A stretch of 64,000 bases of DNA from contig CAVQKH010000040.1 in NCBI GenBank assembly GCA_963712995.1, positions 83,638 through 147,637 of the forward strand. The letters are read 5' to 3'. The notes under the pieces are model-generated. The model saw only the letters and a list, made by a program, of their open reading frames with translations, did no database searches and was not told where the DNA came from. Position 1 is the first letter of the stretch, and every line of letters starts with the position of its first letter. Origin of the DNA: GCA-003244245 sp963712995. GTDB taxonomy: Bacteria > Actinomycetota > Actinomycetes > Mycobacteriales > Pseudonocardiaceae. The position numbers were made by a program, and so were the translations under genes. Shown here in pieces: positions 41,624-51,622 of this stretch.

Positions 41624-43951
41624 TCAGCTAGCGAGGTGAGTTCTTCGCCTTACCCGGCCGATTGCGGCGCGTTCAGTGGCGAATGCCTCGGCGATGTGGG
41701 GGTCGCGATGGTGCCTACCGCGTCGCCAGATCCGTTCGGCCAGACGCCGGTTGCCGTGTAGGGCGTAGAGGGCGCCGAGTCGGGCGAGTGCGGCGCCAAT
41801 GGTGGCCGGTTGGGCGCCGGGTTCGTCGATCGCGGCGTGGTATGCCTCTTCGGCCTCGTCGAAGTGGTCGTACTGGTTGACCCGGCCCAGCCGCAGTGCC
41901 GCGTGTGCCCGGTCGTCTCCGCTGGTGAGCTCCAGCGCCCGCGCGCAGGCCCTGGCCAGCACGGGGTTATCACCGAGACGTTCGGCGAGCTTTGCCAGCT
42001 CGAGGGCGGCTCGACCACCGATCGGGGTGTCCTCAAGGAGCATGGCCTGCTCGAACGCGTGCGCCGCGGTGATGGGGGCCCAGTGGTGTTGGAGGAGGCC
42101 GAGGTTGAGCCAGGCCTGCGCCGCGACGGTCGGGTCGTCGCTGTCGGTTGCGAGGTGCCACAGCTTGATGGCTCGGCTGCGGTTGAAGCAGGAGTACAGC
42201 TCGACCTGCGCCATCGCCATCGCTATCCGGTCCCGGATGCCCTCGCCCTGGTCGGCGCAGAGGGCTTGATCGACGGCGGTGCGGAGCTGGAGGCGCTGGT
42301 CCTCATCGGGCCATTGACCGCGCATCGCGAATGCGGCGATGGTCGGCAACAGTGCGGTCAGGCTCGGCGGCATCGCCGCCACGACGGCGTCGATGAGGTA
42401 GGCGAGCGCGTCTTGGCCGCGGCCGGCGCGGTCCAGGAGCAGTGCCCGCAGCACGGTGACCTCATCGGGGCTGCGGTGGCGTGCCGCGAGCCGAACCGCG
42501 GCTTCCGCGTCATCGGCACGGCCCTCCACGGTGGCCAGGTGTGCCAGGCTGGTGGCGGCCCAGGCGGCGATCTCGGGCGCTGCGACCTCGGACAGGTACT
42601 CGAGTAACGGCCGTACGCCGGGGATCAGGCACAGCTTGCCCTGCCTGGCGAAGTGCTCCCCGGTAGCGATCATTAGCGGGCGAGCCAGGTCCCGACGCTC
42701 GGTGTCGTCGGTGTCGGTCAACGACCGGAACAGCCGCGCCGCGCGTTCGTCGTCGCCCTCCGTCGCGGCCACCGATGCCTCCATGACCTCGGCCCGCACC
42801 GAGATCTGCGGCAACACCGAGCTCCAATGGGCACGAACGCGGGCAAGCGTCTCTCGAGTAGCGTCGAGGTCGTCGCGAGCCGCGTGGACCGAGGCCAGCG
42901 CCAACAGCAGATCCCCGGCGAAGAGCCCCTCATGAGCGGCGTGCTCCTCAAGGACAGCCACTGCCTCATCAGCACGGTCGGCCGCGATCATCAGCTGTAC
43001 ATAACGTCCGGCGTCCGGGCCGTGAAACAACGGCTGGTTCAGTAACGTGCGGTACACATCGGCTGCGTCCGCCGGCTCACCGCGGGCGGCGAGCATTTCC
43101 GCCAGGCGCCGAGTGTAGGACCAGTGCCACACTCCGGCCGCCTCCACCGCCCGCCGGGTAGCGGCCACTGCCGCGTCGGTGTCCTTCTCCTGCCAGGCGA
43201 GGCTGCCCAAAAGCCCCCATGCCTCCGCCCGCAACGACCCGTCACCGCTACTGAGGACCTCCTGCGCCAGATCACGCGCCGTAGGCAGGTCACCGTCCTG
43301 GGCGGCGTGGTAGGCAAGCCACAACACCGCAGGCGGCGACGCCACCGGATGCCGCAGAGCCGCCACGTCGGCGTACCGGTGTGCTGCGTGCGCCGGCTGG
43401 TCACCAGACTCGGCGAGTTCAGCCAGCCGCAGCGAGGCCAGCGCCGCCGCATCCGGGTCGTCACTGTCCGCAGCGAGCCGATACGACGCCTCGGCCGCAT
43501 CGAGGTCGGCCGGGGTCGCACTGCGATCATCATCACCCTCGACCACCCGCTCCAGCGGTGTGAGCACACCAGCGGCCACCGCCGCGCGGTGGTGCTCACG
43601 CCAGAACCGCGAGCCGACCGGGAACACCATCCCACACACCGACCGGTAGCTGCCCTGCCCGTCGCATTCCAGCAACGCCGGGCTCCGCATCGCCCACTCC
43701 AGAGCCGCGCTCACCCGATCCGCGTCGTCCACCGCCTCGGCGCCGGCCCCCCACGAGGCCATCAGCCGCCGCGTCTGCGCACACAACACCCCAGGGGCGT
43801 GCCATCCCCGCGGGTCCAGCCGATCCCAGCACAACGCCGCCAGCACCAGAGCACACGCCAAGGGATCATCATTGCGCGCCTGCGCCAACCGCATCTCTGC
43901 ATCGTCGCGCCGCTCGAACAATTCGGTGAGATCATCAATCATCTTCGACAC
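41624..43951 (-). CDS. Large TPR-repeat protein of unknown function
   Basis: About 775 residues, almost wholly helical. TPR-like units are recognisable throughout, for example DLDAAEASYRLAADSDDPDA, LRAEAWGLLGSLAWQEKDTD, AVAATRRAVEAAG, and near the C-terminus DEAEEAYHAAIDEPGAQPAT and RLGALYALHGNRRLAERIWR. No enzymatic domain, signal peptide or membrane helix is seen. GTG 43951 follows GAGG closely; ATG 43942 is an alternative. It borders the accessory block that holds the TIR/NACHT locus, but no link is shown. Confidence 0.75.
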   Translation of the reverse strand: MSKMIDDLTELFERRDDAEMRLAQARNDDPLACALVLAALCWDRLDPRGWHAPGVLCAQTRRLMASWGAGAEAVDDADRVSAALEWAMRSPALLECDGQGSYRSVCGMVFPVGSRFWREHHRAAVAAGVLTPLERVVEGDDDRSATPADLDAAEASYRLAADSDDPDAAALASLRLAELAESGDQPAHAAHRYADVAALRHPVASPPAVLWLAYHAAQDGDLPTARDLAQEVLSSGDGSLRAEAWGLLGSLAWQEKDTDAAVAATRRAVEAAGVWHWSYTRRLAEMLAARGEPADAADVYRTLLNQPLFHGPDAGRYVQLMIAADRADEAVAVLEEHAAHEGLFAGDLLLALASVHAARDDLDATRETLARVRAHWSSVLPQISVRAEVMEASVAATEGDDERAARLFRSLTDTDDTERRDLARPLMIATGEHFARQGKLCLIPGVRPLLEYLSEVAAPEIAAWAATSLAHLATVEGRADDAEAAVRLAARHRSPDEVTVLRALLLDRAGRGQDALAYLIDAVVAAMPPSLTALLPTIAAFAMRGQWPDEDQRLQLRTAVDQALCADQGEGIRDRIAMAMAQVELYSCFNRSRAIKLWHLATDSDDPTVAAQAWLNLGLLQHHWAPITAAHAFEQAMLLEDTPIGGRAALELAKLAERLGDNPVLARACARALELTSGDDRAHAALRLGRVNQYDHFDEAEEAYHAAIDEPGAQPATIGAALARLGALYALHGNRRLAERIWRRGRHHRDPHIAEAFATERAAIGRVRRRTHLAS

Positions 43952-44035
43952 TGACCTCGATTCCTCTTCCACGACGCATGAGGCTACCCCCACCGCAAGC
44001 CAGAGCTACCGCGGTCACGAGTACCGTCGAAGGTC

Positions 44036-44803
44036 GTGACCTCTGGTTCGGGTGCGGCCCTGCTCACCGGCCGCACCGCACTCGTGACCGGGGCCGCCTC
44101 AGGGATCGGCGCCGCGCTCACCCGGCGGCTGGTGGCGGACGGCGCGGCGGTACTCGCCGTGGACCGCGACGAGGCCGGGCTCAAGGCCCTGGCCGACGAG
44201 GTTCCCGGGGCGCAACCGGTGGTGTGCGACCTGTCCGACCTCGACGCGGTGGACGCGCTGCCCGCCGGAGTCGACGTGCTGGTCAACAACGCCGGCCTGC
44301 AGCACGTCGCCCCGCTGCCCGAGTTCGATCCCGACCGCTTCTCGCTGATCCTGCGGGTCATGCTGGAAGCGCCGTTCCGGTTGGCCCGGCGGATCCTTCC
44401 GCACATGTACGGTCGCGGCTGGGGACGGGTCATCAACATCTCCAGCGCGCACGGATTGCGGGCCAGCCCGTTCAAGGCGGCCTACGTCAGCGCCAAGCAC
44501 GGCCTCGAAGGACTCTCGAAGGTCATCGCCCTGGAGGGCGCCGCGCACGGTGTCACCAGCAACTGCATCAACCCCGCCTACGTACGCACCCCTCTGGTCG
44601 AAAAGCAGATCGCCGACCAGGCCCGCACCCACGGCATCGACGCGAACACCGTCATCGAGCAGATCATGCTCACCCCGGTCGCGGTGAAGCGACTCATCGA
44701 GCCCGCCGAGGTCGCCGAGCTCGCCGCGGTGCTCTACGGACCGGCCTCATCCTCGATCACCGGATCCTCGCTGTCGATGGACGGCGGCTGGACCGCGCGC
44801 TGA
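44036..44803 (+). CDS. 3-Hydroxybutyrate dehydrogenase-like SDR
   Basis: 255 residues, short-chain dehydrogenase/reductase. NAD-binding TGAASGIGAALTRRL, NNAGLQH, catalytic Ser in INISSAHG, YVSAKHGLEGLSK (YxxxK), and NCINPAYVRTPLVEKQIADQ, which is characteristic of D-β-hydroxybutyrate dehydrogenases. Ends SLSMDGGWTAR. Oxidises 3-hydroxybutyrate to acetoacetate if the subfamily assignment is right. Start GTG 44036. Confidence 0.88.
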   Translation: MTSGSGAALLTGRTALVTGAASGIGAALTRRLVADGAAVLAVDRDEAGLKALADEVPGAQPVVCDLSDLDAVDALPAGVDVLVNNAGLQHVAPLPEFDPDRFSLILRVMLEAPFRLARRILPHMYGRGWGRVINISSAHGLRASPFKAAYVSAKHGLEGLSKVIALEGAAHGVTSNCINPAYVRTPLVEKQIADQARTHGIDANTVIEQIMLTPVAVKRLIEPAEVAELAAVLYGPASSSITGSSLSMDGGWTAR

Positions 44804-45125
44804 ATCCGAGCTGACCACCACCTTCGCCGACCTGCTCTGCGGCGAGTTCCCCCAACCCGCCCTGTAACGAAACTGGGAACAGTTTCATGCATCCGCGGGC
44901 GTCACGTCAGTGACATGGAATCTCTAACCAGCTCCCCTCGTTTCCCACCACCCCCCGCCTCCCGAGCTCAACAGCAGAGTTTTTCGATCATGTCCCGGCA
45001 GCTCTCCTGTTGAGCTCGGGAACTGCCAGACGGCGGTGGGCGGTGCGTGAGGTAGGCGGGTCGAGCCGGAACCCGCGAGGTGTTATCGTGAAGTCATCGG
45101 GAGAAACAGGAAAGAAGGTTCACCG
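44804..45125. other. Intergenic region with a long inverted repeat, upstream of the TIR gene
   Basis: No gene is supported here. A perfect 15-bp inverted repeat, TCCCGAGCTCAACAG (44960–44974) and its complement (45007–45021), encloses a 32-base loop that contains a run of five T. It may be the terminator of the SDR gene or an operator for the TIR/NACHT locus. The remaining 100 bases should hold the TIR promoter; AGAAGG lies before the GTG. Confidence 0.6.
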
Positions 45126-45599
45126 GTGGCGGAGCGGGTGCGTGCCTCGCTGTTCCTGAGCTGGTGTCACGAGGACGCCAAGGAAAAGGAGGCGCTGCTC
45201 GGTCGGCTGCACCTGGACGGCCTGTCCGGAGTGTGTATGAGCTGGTGGGAGGACTCGCGGCTGCTGCTCGGCGAAAACTGGCGGCGGCAGATCCTCGCCC
45301 GGCTGGACGGTTGCGACTATGGCCTGCTGCTGCTCAGCCCGGGTTTCTTCAGCAGCCGCTTCATCCTCGAGGAGGAGCTGCCCCGGCTGTTGGGGCGGGA
45401 CGTGGACAAGGTGTTGCCGGTGATGCTGAAGCGGGTGCCGATGGATGGCTCGCGGGAGCTGCACGGGGTGGACGCGCGGCAGATCTTCCTCGGGCCCGGA
45501 GGGCGCTGCTTCACCGAGACCCGGGGCCCTGGCCAGGAACGCTTCGCGCTCGAGCTCGCCACGAAGATACGCGAGCGTGTGCTGAGCGACGCCTCCTGA
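45126..45599 (+). CDS. TIR-domain protein of an NLR-like locus
   Basis: 157 residues, a single TIR (TIR_2-type) domain. SLFLSWCHEDAKEKEALLGR is the first strand and helix; SWWEDSRLLLGENWRRQILA is the BB-loop/αB region; CDYGLLLLSPGFFSSRFILE then EELPRLL supplies the Ser and acidic residues where the catalytic Glu of NAD-cleaving TIRs sits; DKVLPVMLKRVPMD is strand D. Bacterial TIRs of this kind deplete NAD+ or make a cyclic ADP-ribose signal during anti-phage defence. It is joined to the next gene through a shared base (TGATG), so translation is coupled. Confidence 0.85.
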   Translation: MAERVRASLFLSWCHEDAKEKEALLGRLHLDGLSGVCMSWWEDSRLLLGENWRRQILARLDGCDYGLLLLSPGFFSSRFILEEELPRLLGRDVDKVLPVMLKRVPMDGSRELHGVDARQIFLGPGGRCFTETRGPGQERFALELATKIRERVLSDAS

Positions 45600-48500
45600 T
45601 GCGGCGGCTGACGCGGCGGGCGGTGCTCCGGCACCTCGACCGGCTCGCTGATGACCTCACTCGCCGGCAGCTGTCCCGGCTCCAGGCGCTGGCCGACCTG
45701 ATCGGCGACGACGGCCGGATCCCGCTGCCGCAGGCGCTGGAGGTGGCGACGCCCGGTGGCGAGGACACGAAAGTCGCAGGACGCGTTCCGCAAGTTCCGG
45801 GCCGCGCTCGACGACGCGGCGCAGGGAGCGGGCGTCGATTTAAGGCTGGTGAGCGATCAGCGGAAGGCCCCGCCGCGGGAGAGGTTCTGCTGGTTCGAGG
45901 GCGCGGACGTCACTGGTGAGGAGGTGGCCGAGCTGTCCCGCCGGGAGGCGGCCAGTCTGACCGAGGGGCGAGTCCGTGCCGCCGTTCGCGACCGAGGTGC
46001 TGCGGGTCGTGTACGTGGAGACCGCCATGAACGCCTCCGAGGCGATCCAGCGACTCGAGCGGGAGTTCGTGGCGCTGCTGACCGAGCAGCTGTCCGCCGT
46101 CCCCGGCTACCGGGTCACCAGCGCGCTCGACATCCGCCTCGGGAGCGATCTCCAGGTCGAGCGGCGGCGGCTGCGGGAGAGCGCGGATGTGGTGGTGGAG
46201 CTGGACAGCGCCGCCGCCGGATGGGACGAGCATCCGGGCAGCACCGCCCGCCGGCCGATCAGGGTGGCGCTGGAGGGGCGGCCGCGCGGCGCGGACCGCA
46301 CCGCGGACGTCGTGCACTGCGCTGATCAGCCGTTCAGCCAGTGCCCGAACCGGAGAGCCCGCCTGCGGTTCATCGAGCGCGTGCTGGAGCTGATTCACGA
46401 TCGACTGCGGGAGACGGTCACCACCGGCCGGGCCAGCGCTGCCGGACTCGGCGGCCCGGCGGCTCGCCGACCGGCGGGTCCTGGATGGGGAGCCGGTGCC
46501 GCCGCGGGCTGGGGAGATCTCGCTCGCCTCCGATGCACTGACCGAGCCGGGGCCGCGGCGGCTGGGCGAGACGGTGCTCGCGGTGGATCGGCTGCTGGAG
46601 TGGGCTATCGACAGCTCGCAGACGGCCCGGCGCCTGTGCGCGCTGCTCGGCGATGTCGGCATGGGCAAGACCACCACCATCAGGCTGTTCACCCAGGAGC
46701 TGTTGGACCTGCGCGCCCACGACCGGTCGGTGCCGCTGCCGATCCTGTTCGACCTGCGCGACCTGCCCCTCGCCGTGGTGCGCGCCGGGGCGGGCCTGCC
46801 GGCGATCCTGACGGCGCTGCTGGAACAGGGCGATCTCGGCGCCGGCCTGTCGGCCGAGCAGGTGCTGGATCTGGTCGCCGGCGGTGACTGCGTGCTGATC
46901 TTCGACGGGTCTGGACGAGGTGCTGGTGCACCTGGACCCGCACGCCGGCCAGGTGTTCACCCGCACGCTCTGGCGTGCCACCGAGGACACCTGGCACCCC
47001 CGCCCGGCCGAGCGGCCGCCGGCCCGGCCGAGCAAGCTGCTGCTGTCCTGCCGGACCCACTACTTCCGCACGATCCGGCACGAGACCACGCACTTCACCG
47101 GGCAGCACCGGGACGGCCCGGCCACCGCCGACTACCTGGCCCTGCTCATGCTGCCCTTCGACGAGGAGCAGGTGCGCGCCTACCTGACGGCCAACCTGCC
47201 CGGCGCCGACGTCGAGCGGCTGCTGGAGCTGATCGACAGCGTGCACAACCTGCGAGAGATCGCCGAGCGGCCGCTGACCCTGCGGATGATCACCGAGCAG
47301 CTGGAGACGCTCGAGCAGGCCAAATTCGCCGGCCGCACCGTCCGCGCGGTCGACCTGTACGCCTCGTTCGTCAGCCAGTGGCTGGAACGGGACCACGGCA
47401 AGCACTGCCTGCTGCCCGAGCACAAGGAACTGCTCATGGAGCACCTGGCCGCCGAGCTGTGGCGCTCCGGCCGCACCGCGTGGGGGGTGGGCGACGTGGA
47501 GCAGTGGCTGCTGGAGTTCCTCCACGGCCGGCCGGACCTGGAACTGCACTACCCGGCCCGCGTCCCGGATCTGTGGAAGGAGGACCTGCGCACGGCGACG
47601 TTCCTGGTCCGCCGGGACGACGACACCTTCGGCTTCGCGCACACCTCCCTGCGCGAGTACTTCCTGGCCCGCTATCTGGGCCGGGCGCTGGAGCTGCCGC
47701 CGGAGCAGGTGCGCGAACGCTGGCAGCTGCCGGTGCCCAGCGTGGAGACGCTTCGAGTTCCTCGGCCAGTGGCTGGCCGGACGCGACGCGGCGGGACGCG
47801 CGCGCGGCACGGCCGCGCTGGCGGCGCTGGCGGCCCACACCCCGGCCGGCCGGGCCGACGCGGCCGCGGTGCTGGCCTTCGCCTACAGCCTGGCCGCGGC
47901 CCGCGGCGGCCACCCGAGCCACGCTCCGGCCGGATCCCACCTGGCCGGGGCCGAGCTGACCGGCTGGCGGATCGACGGCGGCGACCGCCGGCTCGACCTG
48001 CGCGGCCTGTCGCTGACCGGAGCCGACCTCACCGGCGCCGTGCTGCGCGACGTGGACCTGTCCGGGGCGGACCTGGGCGGCGCGGACCTGACCCGCGCCG
48101 AGCTGCACGACAGCGACCTGAGCAGCACCGACCTGCGCCGCGCCGACCTGACCGGCACGGTGTTCCGCCACTGCGACCTGACCGGCGCCCGCTGGAGCGG
48201 CTCGACCGCCTACCAGACGCAGGCGCTGTGGTGCCGCCCGGCGCAGGACCAGCGGCGTCAGGGCTGGCTGGTGGCACCGGCCGGCGCCGCTCGCCCGCCG
48301 GCCGCCATGATGTCGGCGTTCACCGGCCACACCGGCCCGGTGAGCGGTGGGGGCTGGAGCCCGGATGGCACCCGCCTACTCACCACCAGCCACGACAACA
48401 CCGCCCGGATCTGGGACGCGGCCACCGGCCACCCCACCTCACCCTCACCGGCCACACCGACTGGGTGACTGGTGGGGCCTGGAGCCCGGATGGCACCCGC

Positions 48501-50271
48501 CTACTCACCACCAGCTAGGACAACACCGCCCGGATCTGGGACGCGGCCACCGGCGCGCCCCAACTCACCCTCACCGGCCACACCGACTGCGGTGAGCGGC
48601 GGGGGCTGGAGCCCGGATGGCACCCGCCTGCTCACCACCAGCGACGACGGCACCGCCCGGATCTGGGACGCGGCCACCGGCCAGCCCCACCTCACCCTCA
48701 CCGGCCACACCGACTGCGGTGACCGGTGGGGCCTGGAGCCCGGATGGCACCCGCCTGCTCACCACCAGCGACGACGGCACCGCCCGGATCTGGGACGCGG
48801 CCACCGGCCAGCCCCACCTCACCCTCACCGGCCACACCGGCCCGGTGACCGGCGGGGGCTGGAGCCCGGATGGCACCCGCCTGCTCACCACCAGCGACGA
48901 CAGCACCGCCCGGATCTGGGACGCGGCCACCGGCCAGCCCCACCTCACCCTCACCGGCCACACCGACCCGGTGACCGGCGGGGGCTGGAGCCCGGATGGC
49001 ACCCGCCTGCTCACCACCAGCGACGACGGCACCGCCCGGATCTGGGACGCGGCCACCGGCCAGCCCCACCTCACCCTCACCGGCCACACCGACGGGGTGA
49101 CCGGTGGGGGCTGGAGCCCGGATGGCACCCGCCTGCTCACCACCAGCTGGGACCACACCGCCCGGATCTGGGACGCGGCCACCGGCCAGCCCCACCTCAC
49201 CCTCACCGGCCACACCAACTGGGTGAGCGGTGGGGCCTGGAGCCCGGATGGCACCCGCCTGCTCACCACCAGCGAGACAACACCGCCCGGATCTGGGACG
49301 CGGCCACCGGCCACCACCACCTCACCCTCACCGGCCACACCGACCCGGTGACCGGCGGGGGCTGGAGCCCGGATGGCACCCGCCTGCTCACCACCAGCGG
49401 CGACAGCACCGCCCGGATCTGGGACGCGGCCACCGGCCACCCCACCTCACCCTCACCGGCCACACCAACCCGGTGACCGGCGGGGGCTGGAGCCCGGATG
49501 GCACCCGCCTACTCACCACCAGCTAGGACAACACCGCCCGGATCTGGGACGCGGCCACCGGCCAGCCCCACCTCACCCTCACCGGCCACACCCACCCGGT
49601 GAGCGGCGGGGCCTGGAGCCCGGATGGCACCCGCCTGCTCACCACCAGCCACGACAACACCGCCCGGATCTGGGACGCGGCCACCGGCCACCACCACCTC
49701 ACCCTCACCGGCCACACCGACCCGGTGACCGGCGGGGGCTGGAGCCCGGATGGCACCCGCCTACTCACCACCAGCTGGGACAACACCGCCCGGATCTGGG
49801 ACGCGGCCACCGGCCGCCCCACCTCACCCTCACCGGCCACACCGACTCGGTGACCGGTGGTGCTGGAGCCCGGATGGCACCCGCCTGCTCACCACCAGCT
49901 ACGACAACACCGCCCGGATCTGGGACGCGGCCACCGGCCAGCCCCAACTCACCCTCACCGGCCACACCAACTGGGTGACCGGTGGGGGCTGGAGCCCGGA
50001 TGGCACCCGCCTGCTCACCACCAGCTGGGACAACACCGCCCGGATCTGGGACGCGGCCACCGGTCAGCTCGTCGGCTGGCAGCTCGCGCAACTCCCCGAC
50101 GGTGAGCTGGCCGTCTGGTCGAGCCCCGAGCACGAGCTGCTCGGGGCCTCGGACGGGGCCTGGCGGTGGCTGGGCTGGCTGGTGCCGCAGGACGGCCGGC
50201 TGGTCCGGCTACCGGCCGAGACCTGGGGTCCCCTCCCGCCGCTGGACCCACCAGCCACAGCGCCGCTCTGA
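45599..50271 (+). pseudogene. NACHT–pentapeptide–WD40 NLR-like receptor, interrupted by many frameshifts
   Basis: One long coding unit, but spread over all three frames. In order: helical effector-associated region (45599–45960; RRQLSRLQALADLIG, QDAFRKFRAALDDAAQG); an α/β segment like a degenerate TIR (45976–46400; VVYVETAMNASEAIQRLERE, LRESADVVVELDS); NACHT NTPase (46500–47700; Walker A GDVGMGKTTT, Walker B CVLIFDG–LDEVL broken by one extra base at about 46912, HTSLREYFLARYLG); pentapeptide repeats (47930–48200; LTGADLTGAVLRDVDLSGAD); and 14 WD40 repeats (48325–50066). The C-terminal cap ends PPATAPL. Frame changes lie near 45770, 45960, 46430, 46912 and 47750 and in several WD repeats, plus TAG codons at 48515 and 49524. 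Either a decayed gene or a stretch with sequencing errors. Confidence 0.8.
48325..50066 (+). repeat. Fourteen near-identical WD40 repeats of about 126 bp
   Basis: Each unit encodes about 42 residues: GHTxxVTGGGWSPDGTRLLT then TSxxxTARIWDAATGxP and LTLT. Units begin near 48325, 48450, 48575, 48702, 48829, 48955, 49082, 49208, 49333, 49459, 49585, 49711, 49836 and 49962. Differences are concentrated at three places: the two residues after GHT (GP, DW, DC, DP, DG, NW, NP, HP, DS), the two or three after TTS (HDN, DDG, DDS, WDH, GDS, YDN), and after ATG (HP, AP, QP, HH, RP). Fourteen units make two seven-bladed propellers. One-base losses or gains give unit lengths of 125–127. Confidence 0.92.
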
Positions 50272-50369
50272 CTCCCGCGGATGCACCCCCTGCCCGCGTG
50301 AACGACTCTCCGAGGACATGATCCGAGCCATGCTGTGCGAGCTCGCAGTCGCCATCCCGCGTGTGCCTG

Positions 50370-50630
50370 CTAGGAAACGCGCGCTGGGTCAGGGATCCAC
50401 AGCGCGGTGACCAGCCGCGCGGGTAACGCCTGCTGCCCGGTGGTGATCAGGATGTCGCGGTGGATGAACAATGCGGCCGGGATCGGGGGCACCGGGCTGG
50501 GCAGGCCACGCCGGCACTCGGCGGCGAGATCGGCCAGCTCAGCCTCGGTCGCGCCCGCGCGCCAGGCTTGCCGGAACGTCAAATAGGCATCGATCCACGG
50601 ATCGCCCGTCATCTCGAGTGGCTCACTCAT
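50370..50630 (-). CDS. Small hypothetical protein
   Basis: 86 residues from ATG 50630: MSEPLEMTGDPWIDAYLTFR, then a helical ATEAELADLAAECRRGLPSP and a β-rich RDILITTGQQALPARLVTAL. No family recognised. It is last in a run of three small minus-strand genes that end at the NLR-like locus and start near an XRE regulator, a frequent setting for short regulatory partners in this group. Confidence 0.5.
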   Translation of the reverse strand: MSEPLEMTGDPWIDAYLTFRQAWRAGATEAELADLAAECRRGLPSPVPPIPAALFIHRDILITTGQQALPARLVTALWIPDPARVS

Positions 50631-50755
50631 CCCCGGCCTCCCCATCCCGCGTCCATCCCACGTCACAGACCCGCTGTCCGCTGGAGACACCAGTCCTCTC
50701 GACCCGTGCCCAGCCGGCGATCCGCCGACGGACGGGTCCTCTCCGGTCGCAGCGC

Positions 50756-50971
50756 TCACCGGGCCGCCGCCAGGATCGCGTGTGCCACCTCGACAGCTTC
50801 GGAAGGAGTGAGCACCGTCGCGGTCGTCATCGTGGCGTCCAGCGTGAGCACCACCCGGCGCACCACCGCGTTCTCCACCAGATCGGCCTCCCGCCACACG
50901 ATGATGGTGCGGTTGCGTCCCGCGGGGTCGGAACCGGTCAGGGCGAACCGGCGTGATTGCTCAGCGGTCAT
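50756..50971 (-). CDS. Small hypothetical protein
   Basis: 71 residues from ATG 50971: MTAEQSRRFALTGSDPAGRN, TIIVWREADLVENAVVRRVV then LTLDATMTTATVLTPSEAVE. The pattern is β-rich with a C-terminal helix. It overlaps the end of the upstream small gene by 11 bases, so the two are probably co-translated. No function recognised. Confidence 0.55.
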   Translation of the reverse strand: MTAEQSRRFALTGSDPAGRNRTIIVWREADLVENAVVRRVVLTLDATMTTATVLTPSEAVEVAHAILAAAR

Positions 50972-51179
50972 CGGCGCGAGCCCCGAGCCACTCCCCGAGC
51001 ACGTCGAGCAACGCGGTCACGCTCGCTACCGGCAGCTCTTCGAGCCTCACCCGGTGCCGCACCGCACTGTGCGCGTCCACAAGCTCGATCCCCGGCCGGC
51101 GCGGCGCGGGTACTGCCACTTTCGGTGATCGCAGGCGCAGCACCCTCACGACAATGCCGGCACGACGATGAATGACCAT
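50961..51179 (-). CDS. Small hypothetical protein
   Basis: 72 residues from ATG 51179: MVIHRRAGIVVRVLRLRSPK, PRRPGIELVDAHSAVRHRVR and LEELPVASVTALLDVLGEWL. The basic N-terminal strand and C-terminal helix suggest a small nucleic-acid- or protein-binding partner. First gene of the three-gene minus-strand run. No family recognised. Confidence 0.55.
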   Translation of the reverse strand: MVIHRRAGIVVRVLRLRSPKVAVPAPRRPGIELVDAHSAVRHRVRLEELPVASVTALLDVLGEWLGARADDR

Positions 51180-51622
51180 CAGAACTGATCCACCCTCCTT
51201 CCTGATCCGGGACGGCGACGGCCCCCGCTCAGGCGCGGGGGGAGGAGCCGAGCGGGGGCCCTCGCCGTTGGTGCGCGCCGGGCCGGAGCTCATGGTGAAT
51301 ACTCCGGCCGGCGCTACTCCATGGCGTGATCGAGGCCCGACTGCGGTGCATTTCATTACGGGTCCCCTTTTCGCTCGCCATGGAATGGCCCGACCGGCGA
51401 CTTTGTACTGGGACGTCGCCGGTCCGGCCATAGCCCTTCGCACGCGGTGGTGAATGCGGCTTGCGGGCTGGGTGGAGTCAAACACCACGACACGCCACAA
51501 TGCAAGTTGTCACGCCAATACGTATCCATCGACTACTCGATCTGGTTAACTCATTCTGTAATAAGCCCGGGAATTCTTTCATTCCGGGGTGTAAGATTCC
51601 CTCACGGTGAAAGAGGTGGACG
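51180..51622. other. Divergent intergenic region with a strong GC hairpin
   Basis: No gene supported. The hairpin GGCGA-c-GGCCCCCGCTC / GAGCGGGGGCC-c-TCGCC (51214–51230 with 51250–51266, 19-base loop) is strong enough to act as a leader attenuator or terminator. Near the XRE gene, CCCGGGAAT and ATTCCGGGG (about 51567–51590) form an imperfect inverted repeat, and TAAGAT (51591–51596) is a possible -10 box. AGAGGTGG is the ribosome site of the XRE gene. Confidence 0.5.

Noticed and set aside
48571..49440. Minus-strand open frame over the WD40 repeats
   Set aside because: It is open only because the repeat unit has no stop on that strand; the plus-strand WD40 pattern explains it.
48325..50066. 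CRISPR array
   Set aside because: The periodic repeats of about 126 bp encode WD40 blades; there are no short repeats with unique spacers and no cas genes.
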